64,000 nt of DNA from Lachnospiraceae bacterium (GTDB taxonomy: Bacteria > Bacillota > Clostridia > Lachnospirales > Lachnospiraceae), in NCBI GenBank assembly GCA_016284315.1, contig JAEEOO010000028.1:1-64000 (forward strand), read 5' to 3'. A program made the position numbers and the translations under genes. A model generated the notes under the pieces. That model was not told the origin of the DNA and searched no databases. It worked only from the letters and a program-made list of their open reading frames with translations. Shown here piece by piece: positions 39,864-49,808 of the stretch; position 1 is the stretch's first letter; each line of letters begins with the position of its first letter.

Positions 39864-41846
39864 GCATATCTCCGCTCCTGCAGGCATATCCTTGCTGTCG
39901 GGAACCATGATGGAAAGCTTTCCGTCAGCGTCTTCTGCGCAAAGGATCATTCCTTCGCTCTTAAGGCCTGCGATCTCCTTGGGCTGAAGGTTTACAAGAA
40001 CCATTACCTTCTTGCCGACCATATCTTCGGGAGAGTAGCTTGACTTGATTCCGGAAAGGATCTGGTGAACCTTGCTTCCGATCTTAACCTGTGAGCAAAG
40101 AAGCTTCTTTGACTTCTTAACTTCCTCGCAGGAGATGATCTCACCAACCTGGAACTGAAGCTTTGCAAAGTCATCATAAGTGATGATGTCCTTGTCCTCG
40201 ATGTCGATGACTGCTTCGTCAGCCTTTGCTTCCTCAGCGCCACCTTCTACACCTGCTTCTGCCTTCTGGATAGCTGCAATTCTTTCAGCCTCTGCATATA
40301 CATCTTTGATGTCGAGTCTTGCGAAGAGGATCTCGGGCTTCTCAACAACCTTGTTTCCTGAAGGATATGCTCCGAAGGTATCAAGGGTATCGAAGTCGCG
40401 AAGCTTACAATTAAGCTGTGCTGCGATCTTGTCTGCAGTCTCGGGTAAGAATGCGGAAAGGAGACTTGCACCAACGGTTATACCTTCGCAAAGGTTGTAA
40501 AGAACGGTTGCAAGACGATCCTTCTTAGCCTCGTCTTTAGCAAGAACCCAAGGCTCGGTCTCGTCGATATATTTGTTGCATCTCTTGAATACGCCGAAGA
40601 TCTCGGTGATGGCATCTGCTACGTGGAGGGTCTCCATCTTCTCGGCAACCTTCTTGTAAGTGCCGGTAACAACTGCCTCGAAATCATCGTCAACAGTCTC
40701 TCTTGCCTTCTTGTTCTCAACAACACCGCCGAAGTACTTGTTGCTCATTGCAACAGTGCGGTTTACAAGGTTTCCGAGAACGTTTGCAAGATCGGTGTTA
40801 ACACGCTCGGTCATAAGATCCCATGAAATGGATCCGTCGTTTTCGAAAGGCATCTCGTGGAGCATGAAGTATCTAACCGCATCTACGCCGAAGAACTTTG
40901 CAAGGTCATCTGCGTAAAGAACGTTTCCACGGGACTTACTCATCTTGCCGTCTCCCGCAAGGAGCCAGGGATGGCCGAATACCTGCTTGGGAAGGGGCTC
41001 GCCGAGAGCCATAAGGAAGATGGGCCAGTAAATGGTATGGAATCTTACGATGTCCTTTCCGATAAGGTGAAGGTCAGCGGGCCAAAGCTTCTTGTACTGC
41101 TCTGTGCTGTTGCCGTCGGCATCGTATCCGATTCCGGTGATATAGTTTGTAAGAGCATCAAGCCATACATAAACGACATGCTTGTCATCAAAGTCTACAG
41201 GAATTCCCCACTTAAATGAGGTTCTTGATACGCAAAGATCCTGAAGTCCGGGGATGAGGAAGTTGTTCATCATCTCGTTCTTTCTGGATACGGGCTGGAT
41301 GAACTCGGGGTGGTCGTTGATGTGCTTGATGAGACGATCTGCATATTTGCTCATCTTGAAGAAGTAAGCTTCTTCCTTTGCGGGCTTAACTTCACGTCCG
41401 CAGTCGGGGCACTTGCCGTCCTTTAACTGGCTCTCAGTCCAGAAGGACTCACAGGGAGTACAGTACATTCCTTCATATGCTCCCTTGTAGATATCGCCCT
41501 GCTCGTAGAGCTTCTTAAAGATCTTCTGAACCTGCTTCTCATGATCGGAATCAGTTGTACGAATGAACTTGTCATAAGAGCAGTTAAGGCAATCACAGAT
41601 TCCGCGGATCTCGCTGGCAACCTTGTCAACGAACTCCTTGGGGGTAACTCCTGCTTCCTCTGCCTTTAACTCGATCTTCTGGCCGTGCTCATCGGTACCG
41701 GTCTGGAAGAATACATCGTATCCTTCTTTTCTCTTGTATCTTGCGATAGCGTCAGCAAGTACGATCTCGTAACTGTTTCCTATATGGGGCTTGCCTGATG
41801 TATAGGCAATAGCCGTAGTCAAATAATAAGGTCCTTTATTCTGCAT
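39861..41846 (-). CDS. metG: Methionine--tRNA ligase
   Basis: YYLTTAIAYTSGKPHIGNSYE; GKMSKSRGN; C-terminal tRNA-binding (Trbp111-like) domain LQFQVGEIISCEEVKKSKKLLCSQVKIG. Confidence 0.98.
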   Translation of the reverse strand: MQNKGPYYLTTAIAYTSGKPHIGNSYEIVLADAIARYKRKEGYDVFFQTGTDEHGQKIELKAEEAGVTPKEFVDKVASEIRGICDCLNCSYDKFIRTTDSDHEKQVQKIFKKLYEQGDIYKGAYEGMYCTPCESFWTESQLKDGKCPDCGREVKPAKEEAYFFKMSKYADRLIKHINDHPEFIQPVSRKNEMMNNFLIPGLQDLCVSRTSFKWGIPVDFDDKHVVYVWLDALTNYITGIGYDADGNSTEQYKKLWPADLHLIGKDIVRFHTIYWPIFLMALGEPLPKQVFGHPWLLAGDGKMSKSRGNVLYADDLAKFFGVDAVRYFMLHEMPFENDGSISWDLMTERVNTDLANVLGNLVNRTVAMSNKYFGGVVENKKARETVDDDFEAVVTGTYKKVAEKMETLHVADAITEIFGVFKRCNKYIDETEPWVLAKDEAKKDRLATVLYNLCEGITVGASLLSAFLPETADKIAAQLNCKLRDFDTLDTFGAYPSGNKVVEKPEILFARLDIKDVYAEAERIAAIQKAEAGVEGGAEEAKADEAVIDIEDKDIITYDDFAKLQFQVGEIISCEEVKKSKKLLCSQVKIGSKVHQILSGIKSSYSPEDMVGKKVMVLVNLQPKEIAGLKSEGMILCAEDADGKLSIMVPDSKDMPAGAEIC

Positions 41847-41882
41847 TTCTTTCCTCCAATATATCAGATAGGATTATTCATA

Positions 41883-43049
41883 TTATAAATAGCTGTTCTT
41901 GGGAGAAACGTCGAAGGCATAAACCTTGTAACCCTTTCCCTTGTCAACAAATACTATTCTTATCATTTCGTCTTTGCGGGAGTAATCCAGCTCCTCGCCG
42001 CCACGCTTTGCATATGCGTGATATTTTATATCGATGCTGCAGCAGTTCTTCGCCCACATGACGGGCATGCCCACTTCAAGAACTTCGTTGCGAAGGTCGG
42101 TGTGGCCGTAAGCCCATCCCACGCTGTCCTCATATGCGTTGATAAGGGACTTGTCAGCCGGAGACTTTGCAAAGCAATAGCTCTGAGCGGCCGCAATGTG
42201 GTCGTCGATATGGTTCCTGCCATAGACATAATATGTCAGATAAGCGTTTAAAAAGCCCTGCGCATCTGTCTGAAGCTTTGATGCCGTCTTGTTGTCTGCG
42301 TGGATCACAACGAATGCTTCATCGGAACCGTCCACGGCAATGAAATCACCATCGGTTACCTTTGCATCATCTGCAGTGTAAATAACAACCTCGGGCTCGG
42401 TCAAGAGTCCTTCAACCTTGTAGAGGTTCCAGGTGATCTCGTCTGTAAGGCAACTGTCGTAGCCGGAAGTTTCCCTTTCGTTGTCGTAGGGAAATCTTAC
42501 GATCCCGGACTTCTCCATGCAATCTTCGGAAAGTTCTTTTCCGTTGCACATAACTTTATAACCATCGGGTACATCCTCGGTGACGGAGTACTCGCCCTTT
42601 GCAAAAACTTCCGTGAGCTCTGCGTCCCACTTAAGTCCGCTTCCGGTAAGTCCGATCCTTGCCACCTTCTCGTCCCCGAGATATATCTCATAGGCAGGTG
42701 CTTTATCGGTATAGTCCGCTGCTTTAAAGCAAGTGAACCCTTCGTCGCACATTCGATACTTGTCGTCGAAGTATTTCTTCGCGGTGTTCAAACTGTCGTA
42801 GGTTTCGTGAGTGTCGATCCACTCTGTGGCAAGAGTCTCGATATCGAAACCGTCCATGTACTGTTCAAAAGCCTTTTGAGGAGCCTGCTCAAGCTGCTCC
42901 ATTACTGCTTCAAGGCGCTGTTTTTCATCGTACTCAGTCTGATAGACGGTGAGTTTTTTCCAAAGAAGGCCGAGTAAAACCAGACATCCTATAAATATGA
43001 TGCCAAGGTATACCAAATATAATGCTCTGAAAACCGGGTTTTTCATCAT
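41883..43049 (-). CDS. Hypothetical membrane-anchored protein
   Basis: N-terminal TM ALYLVYLGIIFIGCLVLLGLLWKKL plus long extracytoplasmic domain; overlaps the upstream gene by 4 nt. Confidence 0.8.
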   Translation of the reverse strand: MMKNPVFRALYLVYLGIIFIGCLVLLGLLWKKLTVYQTEYDEKQRLEAVMEQLEQAPQKAFEQYMDGFDIETLATEWIDTHETYDSLNTAKKYFDDKYRMCDEGFTCFKAADYTDKAPAYEIYLGDEKVARIGLTGSGLKWDAELTEVFAKGEYSVTEDVPDGYKVMCNGKELSEDCMEKSGIVRFPYDNERETSGYDSCLTDEITWNLYKVEGLLTEPEVVIYTADDAKVTDGDFIAVDGSDEAFVVIHADNKTASKLQTDAQGFLNAYLTYYVYGRNHIDDHIAAAQSYCFAKSPADKSLINAYEDSVGWAYGHTDLRNEVLEVGMPVMWAKNCCSIDIKYHAYAKRGGEELDYSRKDEMIRIVFVDKGKGYKVYAFDVSPKNSYL

Positions 43050-44134
43050 TCTGTTCCCTCCGGCATGATCAGTATTGCATTTGGCAGGCCGCGCATTCCG
43101 ATAAGGCCCGAACCTCTGGTGAGCTGCTCTCCGTCAAGGCGCATCTCGGCTGAGGAACCGCCGTCAAGCATTGTTGCATTGACAGCACCATAATCGGTCA
43201 TTATCTTCACAAGGTCGTCCCTTGTGGCACCAAGGCTGGCTGCATGTCTTCCTTCTATAACAAGTAAGAGAACAGTACCGTCCTCGCACTGTCCGATGGC
43301 AGTACGGGGATTGTAGCCTCCGCCCAGTTTCTTGGCGGGCTTTCCGTCTCTTACAAGAACGCTACCCATTTCAAAGGTGAAGCCTTCCACCGCTCCGGCA
43401 TTGATCGCCTGCTTTGCGGTGCAGCTTTTAAGCATGAGATTGTGGTCCGCATCAAATCCGACGAAATTGTTGCATACTCCCAAATCTTCGCCGTAAATGA
43501 TCTTTCCGTTCTTTATAACAAATCCGTCGGGGCATCCGCCGTGACCTTTTCCGTCAACATCGGCAAATCCGCCACCGTTTATTCCTCCGATGGCACCGTA
43601 GTCCTCGATAAATTTGTAGAGGTATTTTCCGTAGCCGTCTTCGCTGTAGCCTCCGAGAACACCAACAGTTATTCTTGAAGGATCTTTTATCAGCATGATC
43701 TTTCCGCGGAAAGTATCGCCGGTAACGTCTTCAACCTTGATGCCGTCAACAAATCCGTCATCGGCCACATCGCCGGTTGCGTTTGTTGCTTCGGCATTTG
43801 AGGTACTTTCCGATGCAGGTACAACTTCCTCTCCCACTCTGTAATCAAGGGGTTCGAAATCGTCAGCTGTCTGAAGGGGTGCAAGAAGTTCCCTTACTTC
43901 ATCGTCGTTCATGAACCAGTAGGGAAGGAACTTAAGGGCACTGGTCTCGTTGCATGAATTAACGAAAATATACTTGGCTCTTGAGGAGGGACCGTGGGTA
44001 AGGACCAGTATTACCGCTACCAAAAAGACAATAAACATGGCAAAAGTCGTAAACAAAACAAGCGCGCTATTTCCAAAAACAGCGCCCACTACTCTTCCGG
44101 TCCTTTTCTGTTTTGTCTCGTTAACATTTCCCAT
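43046..44134 (-). CDS. Phosphodiester glycosidase (NAGPA-domain) family protein
   Basis: GAIGGINGGGFADVDGKGHGGCPDGFVIKNGKIIYGE; PRTAIGQCEDGTVLLLVIEGRHAASLGATRDDLVKIMTDYGAVNATMLDGGSSAEMRLDGE. Confidence 0.88.
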   Translation of the reverse strand: MGNVNETKQKRTGRVVGAVFGNSALVLFTTFAMFIVFLVAVILVLTHGPSSRAKYIFVNSCNETSALKFLPYWFMNDDEVRELLAPLQTADDFEPLDYRVGEEVVPASESTSNAEATNATGDVADDGFVDGIKVEDVTGDTFRGKIMLIKDPSRITVGVLGGYSEDGYGKYLYKFIEDYGAIGGINGGGFADVDGKGHGGCPDGFVIKNGKIIYGEDLGVCNNFVGFDADHNLMLKSCTAKQAINAGAVEGFTFEMGSVLVRDGKPAKKLGGGYNPRTAIGQCEDGTVLLLVIEGRHAASLGATRDDLVKIMTDYGAVNATMLDGGSSAEMRLDGEQLTRGSGLIGMRGLPNAILIMPEGTE

Positions 44135-44226
44135 AAATCTCGAATGTCTCCCGGCAAAAACCAAAAAGCCATTTTTACAAGCTAAAAAATCCCTCTGAGT
44201 ATAAAAACGTAAAGTATATTATAGCA

Positions 44227-45123
44227 CTATACGCGTAATTTGTCATATTCTTCCTTGATCCGGTAAAAGATTTCGGAGGATCCGTTGCCGGTGTCGGGAT
44301 GGTAAACCTTGCAAAGGTCGTGATATCTTCTCTTGATCTCGCCGGGAGTCTTGCAATCTGCGAAGAATCCTGCGGCATTTTCGCTGTTTCCGGGGATGGC
44401 GGCTTTCCGGCGTCCCTCGTTCTCAAAACGGGGCTCCTCGTAGCCTCCGTCCTCTATCTCGTCATAGTCCTCGTATCCGTCTTCGTCGTAACCCTCGTCA
44501 TAGTTATCGTCGTAGTCCTCATATTCTTCATAGCGGTCATAACGATCCCTGCGGCCGAGGCGCTCTCTTCTGTAATCTTCAAGCTCTTCTTCGTATTCTC
44601 TTCTATACTCTTCTTCGAGGTATCTTCTCTCGTTTCTTCTGCTTGCCCTGATACCGCTAAGAAATCCGTCATCGTAGCCTTCGTCATAGCTCTCTTCCAT
44701 GCGGCTTTCTTCTGCGTGGATGACTTCACTCTTAAGGGCCTTGTATCGAATAAAATTGATGACATCAAAAACGGGCCCGCCTACAAGCATGATGATCAGA
44801 GCGATGTGGAGCTGCTGAGGTCCGAGCTTTGCAGCCTGGGTCACGGTAACGGCAGCTACTATAGCCGCAACGATGATGCCCAGGATCCAATGGTGCATAA
44901 GACCAATAAAGAAACGGACATAGGAAACAAGTCCGTAGCAGATGGCAAACATGACGGCGTACTTTTTTGGATCAGCCTGGATGTTGGGCCAAACGGCTTC
45001 TATTCCTTTATCCCAATCCCAATAAATTGCCACGGAAAGAACCGCGGCAATAATGAGCTTTGCAGGTATTATTGAAAGTTTTTTTCTGATCTCCGCAACT
45101 TTGATTGCTTTTAAAACGTTCAT
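44227..45123 (-). CDS. Membrane protein with C-terminal J domain
   Basis: TM segments in the first ~130 aa, acidic D/E/Y/R-rich linker, C-terminal CKTPGEIKRRYHDLCKVYHPDTGNGSSEIFYRIKEEYDKLRV (HPD motif). Confidence 0.82.
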   Translation of the reverse strand: MNVLKAIKVAEIRKKLSIIPAKLIIAAVLSVAIYWDWDKGIEAVWPNIQADPKKYAVMFAICYGLVSYVRFFIGLMHHWILGIIVAAIVAAVTVTQAAKLGPQQLHIALIIMLVGGPVFDVINFIRYKALKSEVIHAEESRMEESYDEGYDDGFLSGIRASRRNERRYLEEEYRREYEEELEDYRRERLGRRDRYDRYEEYEDYDDNYDEGYDEDGYEDYDEIEDGGYEEPRFENEGRRKAAIPGNSENAAGFFADCKTPGEIKRRYHDLCKVYHPDTGNGSSEIFYRIKEEYDKLRV

Positions 45124-45134
45124 TACAAGTATCC

Positions 45135-45899
45135 TTAGTGTAATTTTTCCGGGATTTTTTTCATAATATCATGAAAAGGCTTTGCCGTAAATTCAAGTTT
45201 TTCACGGCTTGCGGGGTGTTCAAAGGAAAGATCCTTTGCGCAAAGAAGTACCTGTCGAAGCCCCATCTTCTTTGAGAGTTTGCAGCTTGCTTCGCTTCCG
45301 TATTTCAGATCCCCGATTATGGGCATTCCTGCGTTTGAGAGCTGGGCTCTTATCTGGTGGAATCTTCCTGTCTTAAGATCAACATCAAGCTTTGCAAGCT
45401 TAACGCCTTCATATTCGCAAATGCTTTCAACTTCATATTCCAGAAGGGCTTCCTTTGCATCGGGGTATTTTGATCTTTCGCTTTCTGCAACGATCTTCGC
45501 GGTGCCTTCTTTTGTTTTTGTGATGTAGTTTTCGAGGACAGTCTTGGAACCGATGGTTGCTGCTTTCGTACCGGTGGTTTTGTCCGGATCAATTTCGGTG
45601 CTTTCGTTAACGAGCACGATGGCCTCGTACTTCTTTGTAAAGCCCGTTTCTCCCTTTTGGGAAACCTGCTTCGATAATTCCGCAGCGGCTTTTTGATTCT
45701 TTGCAAATACAAGAAGTCCGGACACGGGCTGGTCAAGGCGATGGATAACGCCTACATAACTGCCTTTTAAATAGTTCTTTAAAAGACTTACCAGATCCTT
45801 TTCACCCACCTTCTTTGTCTGGGTTGCAAGGCCCGCAGGTTTAAAGACCACTATTACGTTGTCGTCCTCAAAGAGGATTTCAAGATCTGTTGGTTTCAT
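45135..45899 (-). CDS. RluA-family pseudouridine synthase
   Basis: GVIHRLDQPVSGLLVFAKNQKAAAELSKQ; LKTGRFHQIRAQL. Confidence 0.93.
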   Translation of the reverse strand: MKPTDLEILFEDDNVIVVFKPAGLATQTKKVGEKDLVSLLKNYLKGSYVGVIHRLDQPVSGLLVFAKNQKAAAELSKQVSQKGETGFTKKYEAIVLVNESTEIDPDKTTGTKAATIGSKTVLENYITKTKEGTAKIVAESERSKYPDAKEALLEYEVESICEYEGVKLAKLDVDLKTGRFHQIRAQLSNAGMPIIGDLKYGSEASCKLSKKMGLRQVLLCAKDLSFEHPASREKLEFTAKPFHDIMKKIPEKLH

Positions 45900-45930
45900 T
45901 TACTCTTATCTTTTCTATTTGTGTTTGAAT

Positions 45931-47295
45931 CTATTTTCTCAGTCCCTTGGGGTAGTGGTTCTTGAGGATTCCGCCGGCGGATTTTCCCCAGGCAAGGGAA
46001 TAGCCGTTGACAGTAACAAGAGTCCAGCCCTTTTCCGTCTCGGTGTTTACCGTAAGTCCCTTAATGTAGTCCCCTGCTTCTTTGATAGTAAGGTCAACGC
46101 TTCGCTTTGCCCTGTTGCTGTTGATGGCAAGAGCCAGTGAATGAGCCGGCTCGAAGCGATCCTTTTTAAGGCTTCCGAGACAAAGGCCCGGTCTTAAAAC
46201 TTTGAGTCCCCTTAAAGTCGGCATCGCAGAAGGAACAAGATAAACACTGTCTCCAAAGTTTTCAAGTCTTCCGCTTCCAAGGAAGCCACCTTCTTCAAAA
46301 AGCTCGGGCTTTAAGATATCGGAAAGGTATTCTTCAATCTTCTTTCTATCGGATTTTGAAAGAGGAGTATCGTTTATATTGTTATCACCATCGGTTATAA
46401 CATTCTCTCCCGCCTTTTCAAGAACTGCGGCGAAATGTCCTTCACCCTTAATCTTGTGGGGCCAAAGTCTGTGCATATCAAGGACTTTAAAGTCCTCATG
46501 TCTCTTAAGGAAATTCTCTATTGACTCTTCATCTTCTTCGGGTGCAAAGGTGCAGGTTGAATAAACGATCCTTCCGCCCGCCTTCAGCATCTTTGCTGCG
46601 CAGTCAAGGATCTCCGCCTGTCTTTCAGCGCACATCTTTACATTTTCAGGGCTCCATTCCTTGATGGCTTCCTCGTTCTTTCTGAACATTCCTTCTCCGG
46701 AGCAGGGAGCGTCAACCATGATGCGGTCAAAGAATCCTTCAAATCTGTCGCTTAAGGATGCGGGGGATTCTCCGGTCACAACTGCATTCTTGATACCCAT
46801 TCTCTCGATGTTTTCTGAAAGGATCCTTGCACGCTGGCCGTTGATCTCGTTAGAAACAAGAAGTCCCTTGCCCATCATATAGGACGCGATCTGGGTACTT
46901 TTTCCGCCGGGTGCGGAGCAAAGGTCAAGAACTCTCTCGCCGGGCTTTGCCTCCAAAAGAGTTCCGGGGAGCATGGCGCTGGGCTCCTGAATGTAGTAAA
47001 CTCCCGCCTCATGGTAGGGATGCTTTCCGGGCTGAAGGGCTTCGTCATAATAGTAGCCGTTCTCCGCCCATGTTACAGGTTCAAGGTCCTTGCAGAAGAT
47101 TTCTTCCTCTCCCTTGGGAGAAGACTTTTCTTTAAAGATCTCGGCTGCGCTTCTTCCATCAGCGTTTACCTTTAAGGGGCTGACACGAAGTCCTCTGTAT
47201 CTTTCGCCGGAGAGAGCAGTCTCAAATGCCTCATACTCATCTCCAAGCATTTTCCTCATTCTGTTTTCAAATTCTATAGGTAAGAAATCAGACAT
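45931..47295 (-). CDS. RsmF/NSUN-type RNA (cytosine-C5) methyltransferase
   Basis: VLDLCSAPGGKSTQIASYM; MVDAPCSGEGMFRKN; VYSTCTFAPEEDEESI. Confidence 0.93.
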   Translation of the reverse strand: MSDFLPIEFENRMRKMLGDEYEAFETALSGERYRGLRVSPLKVNADGRSAAEIFKEKSSPKGEEEIFCKDLEPVTWAENGYYYDEALQPGKHPYHEAGVYYIQEPSAMLPGTLLEAKPGERVLDLCSAPGGKSTQIASYMMGKGLLVSNEINGQRARILSENIERMGIKNAVVTGESPASLSDRFEGFFDRIMVDAPCSGEGMFRKNEEAIKEWSPENVKMCAERQAEILDCAAKMLKAGGRIVYSTCTFAPEEDEESIENFLKRHEDFKVLDMHRLWPHKIKGEGHFAAVLEKAGENVITDGDNNINDTPLSKSDRKKIEEYLSDILKPELFEEGGFLGSGRLENFGDSVYLVPSAMPTLRGLKVLRPGLCLGSLKKDRFEPAHSLALAINSNRAKRSVDLTIKEAGDYIKGLTVNTETEKGWTLVTVNGYSLAWGKSAGGILKNHYPKGLRK

Positions 47296-48112
47296 ATTTC
47301 TTTAATTCCTCTATTATCTTTAAGTCGGTAATCTTTCCCGCTTCCGATGCCTTAAGGCTTTCCGCTTCACCGGATGAAGCCGGCAAAAGCCCGCAAATAT
47401 CAGCGCCAAGTACTTTTCTGTCGGTACAAATCTCTCTAATCATATTAAGAAGGGTTTCAAGGGACATTTCCCCCTGATCCCAATTGGTCATGACTTCATG
47501 GGTGGATAAAACATCTTTGTCTACTGATATATAAACAGGGAGTTTTTCTCCGTTGACCTTTGTGGCCGCGTTGTAGTCAAGGGCTGCCAAGTTCAGTGTT
47601 TTTCCCACCTCTGCCAGCGCTTCCCCTGAGAAAATAAGCAGTTTACTATTATTTCTTATTTCCTCATCCAACTCATCTACGCTCTTCTGAGGTGGCCCGA
47701 TCATCACCATTCTGACAAGTTTGTCATCTTTTTCGAGAACTTCCTTTGCCCAGGAACCGCAGCTCAGCATATCAAACATGGCGGGCTTCATGTCCGTGTG
47801 ATTATCGAAGAACACAAGCTCATAGGGCTCATCTATGTCTTCCGTAAAGACGCGGGACATATGATGGTAATTTCCGGAATCTATTAAGTGAATACCTTCG
47901 TATGTCTTGACACTGCTTTTGTCATCCGCCGCAGAAGCCTCAACAGCATACGCTTTTGCAGCCCCCTTCAGACGATCTTTAATTTCTTTATGAGCCTCAT
48001 CGTCAAGATACATATCCGTTCCGGAAATGTCGCTGCAATCAACGAATTCAAAGCCGGGATAATCTTCTTTTATATATGTATTTGTGAAGTTTACAAGTAT
48101 ATTCAACGCCAT
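47288..48112 (-). CDS. Arginase/ureohydrolase-superfamily protein
   Basis: DSGNYHHMSR; LVFFDNHTDMKPAMF; VYISVDKDVLSTHEVMTNWDQGEMSLETLLNMI. Confidence 0.8.
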   Translation of the reverse strand: MALNILVNFTNTYIKEDYPGFEFVDCSDISGTDMYLDDEAHKEIKDRLKGAAKAYAVEASAADDKSSVKTYEGIHLIDSGNYHHMSRVFTEDIDEPYELVFFDNHTDMKPAMFDMLSCGSWAKEVLEKDDKLVRMVMIGPPQKSVDELDEEIRNNSKLLIFSGEALAEVGKTLNLAALDYNAATKVNGEKLPVYISVDKDVLSTHEVMTNWDQGEMSLETLLNMIREICTDRKVLGADICGLLPASSGEAESLKASEAGKITDLKIIEELKKYV

Positions 48113-48269
48113 GGCACTAGTATATAAGATTTTGTACTATTTCGCAAAATCTACATTTTCTGCGCACAGAATGTTCACAATTCTCCTTTATCCTAAACTC
48201 AACAAAGCGAAACACATTCGCACCTTTTAAAGCTAACAGTAAACAGACACCTAATTAAGAGGATAACTT

Positions 48270-49091
48270 ATGAGCGATCAAACAATTTTTAAAAGATATG
48301 AAATTAAATACATAGTAACCAAAGACCAGTACAAAAAGATTCTCGAATCCATGGCTCCTTACATGAGAGAAGATGAACATGGAATGAGCAGAATCCAGTC
48401 ACTCTACTTCGACACTCCAAATAACATTCTTGCAAGGCGAAGCTTAGACAAGCCTATGTACAAAGAAAAACTTAGACTTCGCAGCTACGGCTTGGCCCAG
48501 GACGGCACAAAGGTCTTCGTAGAAATCAAGAAAAAGTATGACGGAGTTGTTTATAAAAGAAGAATCGATATGACAAGCGTTCAATCAAATGCATATCTTC
48601 CCGGAATGTTCTCAGGAACACCGGAAGCCCGCAGATTCCTTTTAAAGGCATTTGTTAACAGCTATAAGGACGGAACCTCTAGGGCACAGATAGTTAAAGA
48701 AATCGATTATTTCTTAGGTTTGTACAAAGGCATCCGTCCCGCAATGATGCTCCAGTACGACAGAGACGCATTCTACGCAGTGGATGATCACGAATTCAGA
48801 ATCACATTCGATGACAACATTCGCTGGAGAACAACGGACCTCAGGATGGACAAAGGATTTTACGGCAACCTCCTTTTGGATGAAGATCACATCCTTATGG
48901 AAGTCAAGGTCGGAGGTGCAATGCCCGCCTGGTTCGTAAAAATCCTTACAGAAAACAAGATTTACAAGACTTCATTTTCCAAATACGGAACAGCTTATGT
49001 TATTAACAGCGGCCTTGCAAGCAGGCTTCCCGCATCCGTTAAGGATGTACTTAACGACAGATATTTCTATGAACTCGAAAAATGTATTTAA
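48270..49091 (+). CDS. VTC-domain (polyphosphate polymerase-like) protein
   Basis: IFKRYEIKYIVTKDQYKKIL; RIQSLYFDTPNNILARRSLDKPMYKEKLRLRSYG; FVEIKKKYDGVVYKRRI; LMEVKVGGAMP. Confidence 0.9.
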   Translation: MSDQTIFKRYEIKYIVTKDQYKKILESMAPYMREDEHGMSRIQSLYFDTPNNILARRSLDKPMYKEKLRLRSYGLAQDGTKVFVEIKKKYDGVVYKRRIDMTSVQSNAYLPGMFSGTPEARRFLLKAFVNSYKDGTSRAQIVKEIDYFLGLYKGIRPAMMLQYDRDAFYAVDDHEFRITFDDNIRWRTTDLRMDKGFYGNLLLDEDHILMEVKVGGAMPAWFVKILTENKIYKTSFSKYGTAYVINSGLASRLPASVKDVLNDRYFYELEKCI

Positions 49092-49121
49092 CTAACCATT
49101 GGTTTTATAGGAGGAATTATA

Positions 49122-49808
49122 ATGACAAATTTATTTGCAAGCATATTTGATACAGCAGCAGAAACAATCCCTTTTTCACAATTCGGGATTGCAGTCGGAG
49201 CATCACTTTTGATCGGCTTTGCTCTCGCTTGGATTTATAATATAAAAAACAAATCATCAAAAAGTTTTCTTATCTCAATTGCACTTTTACCCGCCATCGT
49301 TTGTGTTGTAATCATGATGGTTAACGGTAATCTCGGGGCAGGTGTTGCCGTAGCCGGAGCCTTCAGCCTCGTAAGATTCCGTTCCCAGCCCGGCAGTGCA
49401 AGAGAAATCAGCACCATCTTTATCGCAATGGGCACCGGACTTATTACAGGAATGGGCTACATTGCATACGCAGCAGTTTTTGCACTTGTTCTTACAGCAG
49501 TAATGGCACTTTTATCCTTCGCTCCATTCGCAAAGGGCGGTATCGATACCGAAAAGGATCTTCGTATCACCATCCCCGAAGACCTCAACTACAGCGAAGC
49601 ATTCGATGACATCCTTGAAAAATACACCGCTCGCAACGAGCTTTTATCAGTTAAAACCAGCAACATGGGAAGTCTTTTCAAGCTTCGCTACAAGGTAGTA
49701 CTTAAGGACGGTAAGTCCGAGAAGGAATTCATGGATATGTTAAGAACACGCAACGGAAACCTTGAAATCAGTATGGCTAAGCCGGAGGTGATCACAAATG
49801 AATTATAA
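49122..49808 (+). CDS. DUF4956 membrane protein
   Basis: NGNLGAGVAVAGAFSLVRFRSQPGSAREISTIFIAMGTGLITGMGYIAYA. Confidence 0.88.
   Translation: MTNLFASIFDTAAETIPFSQFGIAVGASLLIGFALAWIYNIKNKSSKSFLISIALLPAIVCVVIMMVNGNLGAGVAVAGAFSLVRFRSQPGSAREISTIFIAMGTGLITGMGYIAYAAVFALVLTAVMALLSFAPFAKGGIDTEKDLRITIPEDLNYSEAFDDILEKYTARNELLSVKTSNMGSLFKLRYKVVLKDGKSEKEFMDMLRTRNGNLEISMAKPEVITNEL

Noticed and set aside
41847-41882. T-box leader upstream of metG
   Set aside because: Only ~35 nt to the next gene; no specifier or T-box sequence seen. None seen upstream of lysS either.
42300-42977. 225 aa + strand ORF
   Set aside because: Antisense to the 388 aa membrane-anchored protein; no family features.
44299-45075. 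258 aa + strand ORF opposite the J-domain gene
   Set aside because: Hydrophobic shadow ORF of acidic low-complexity codons; no independent support.
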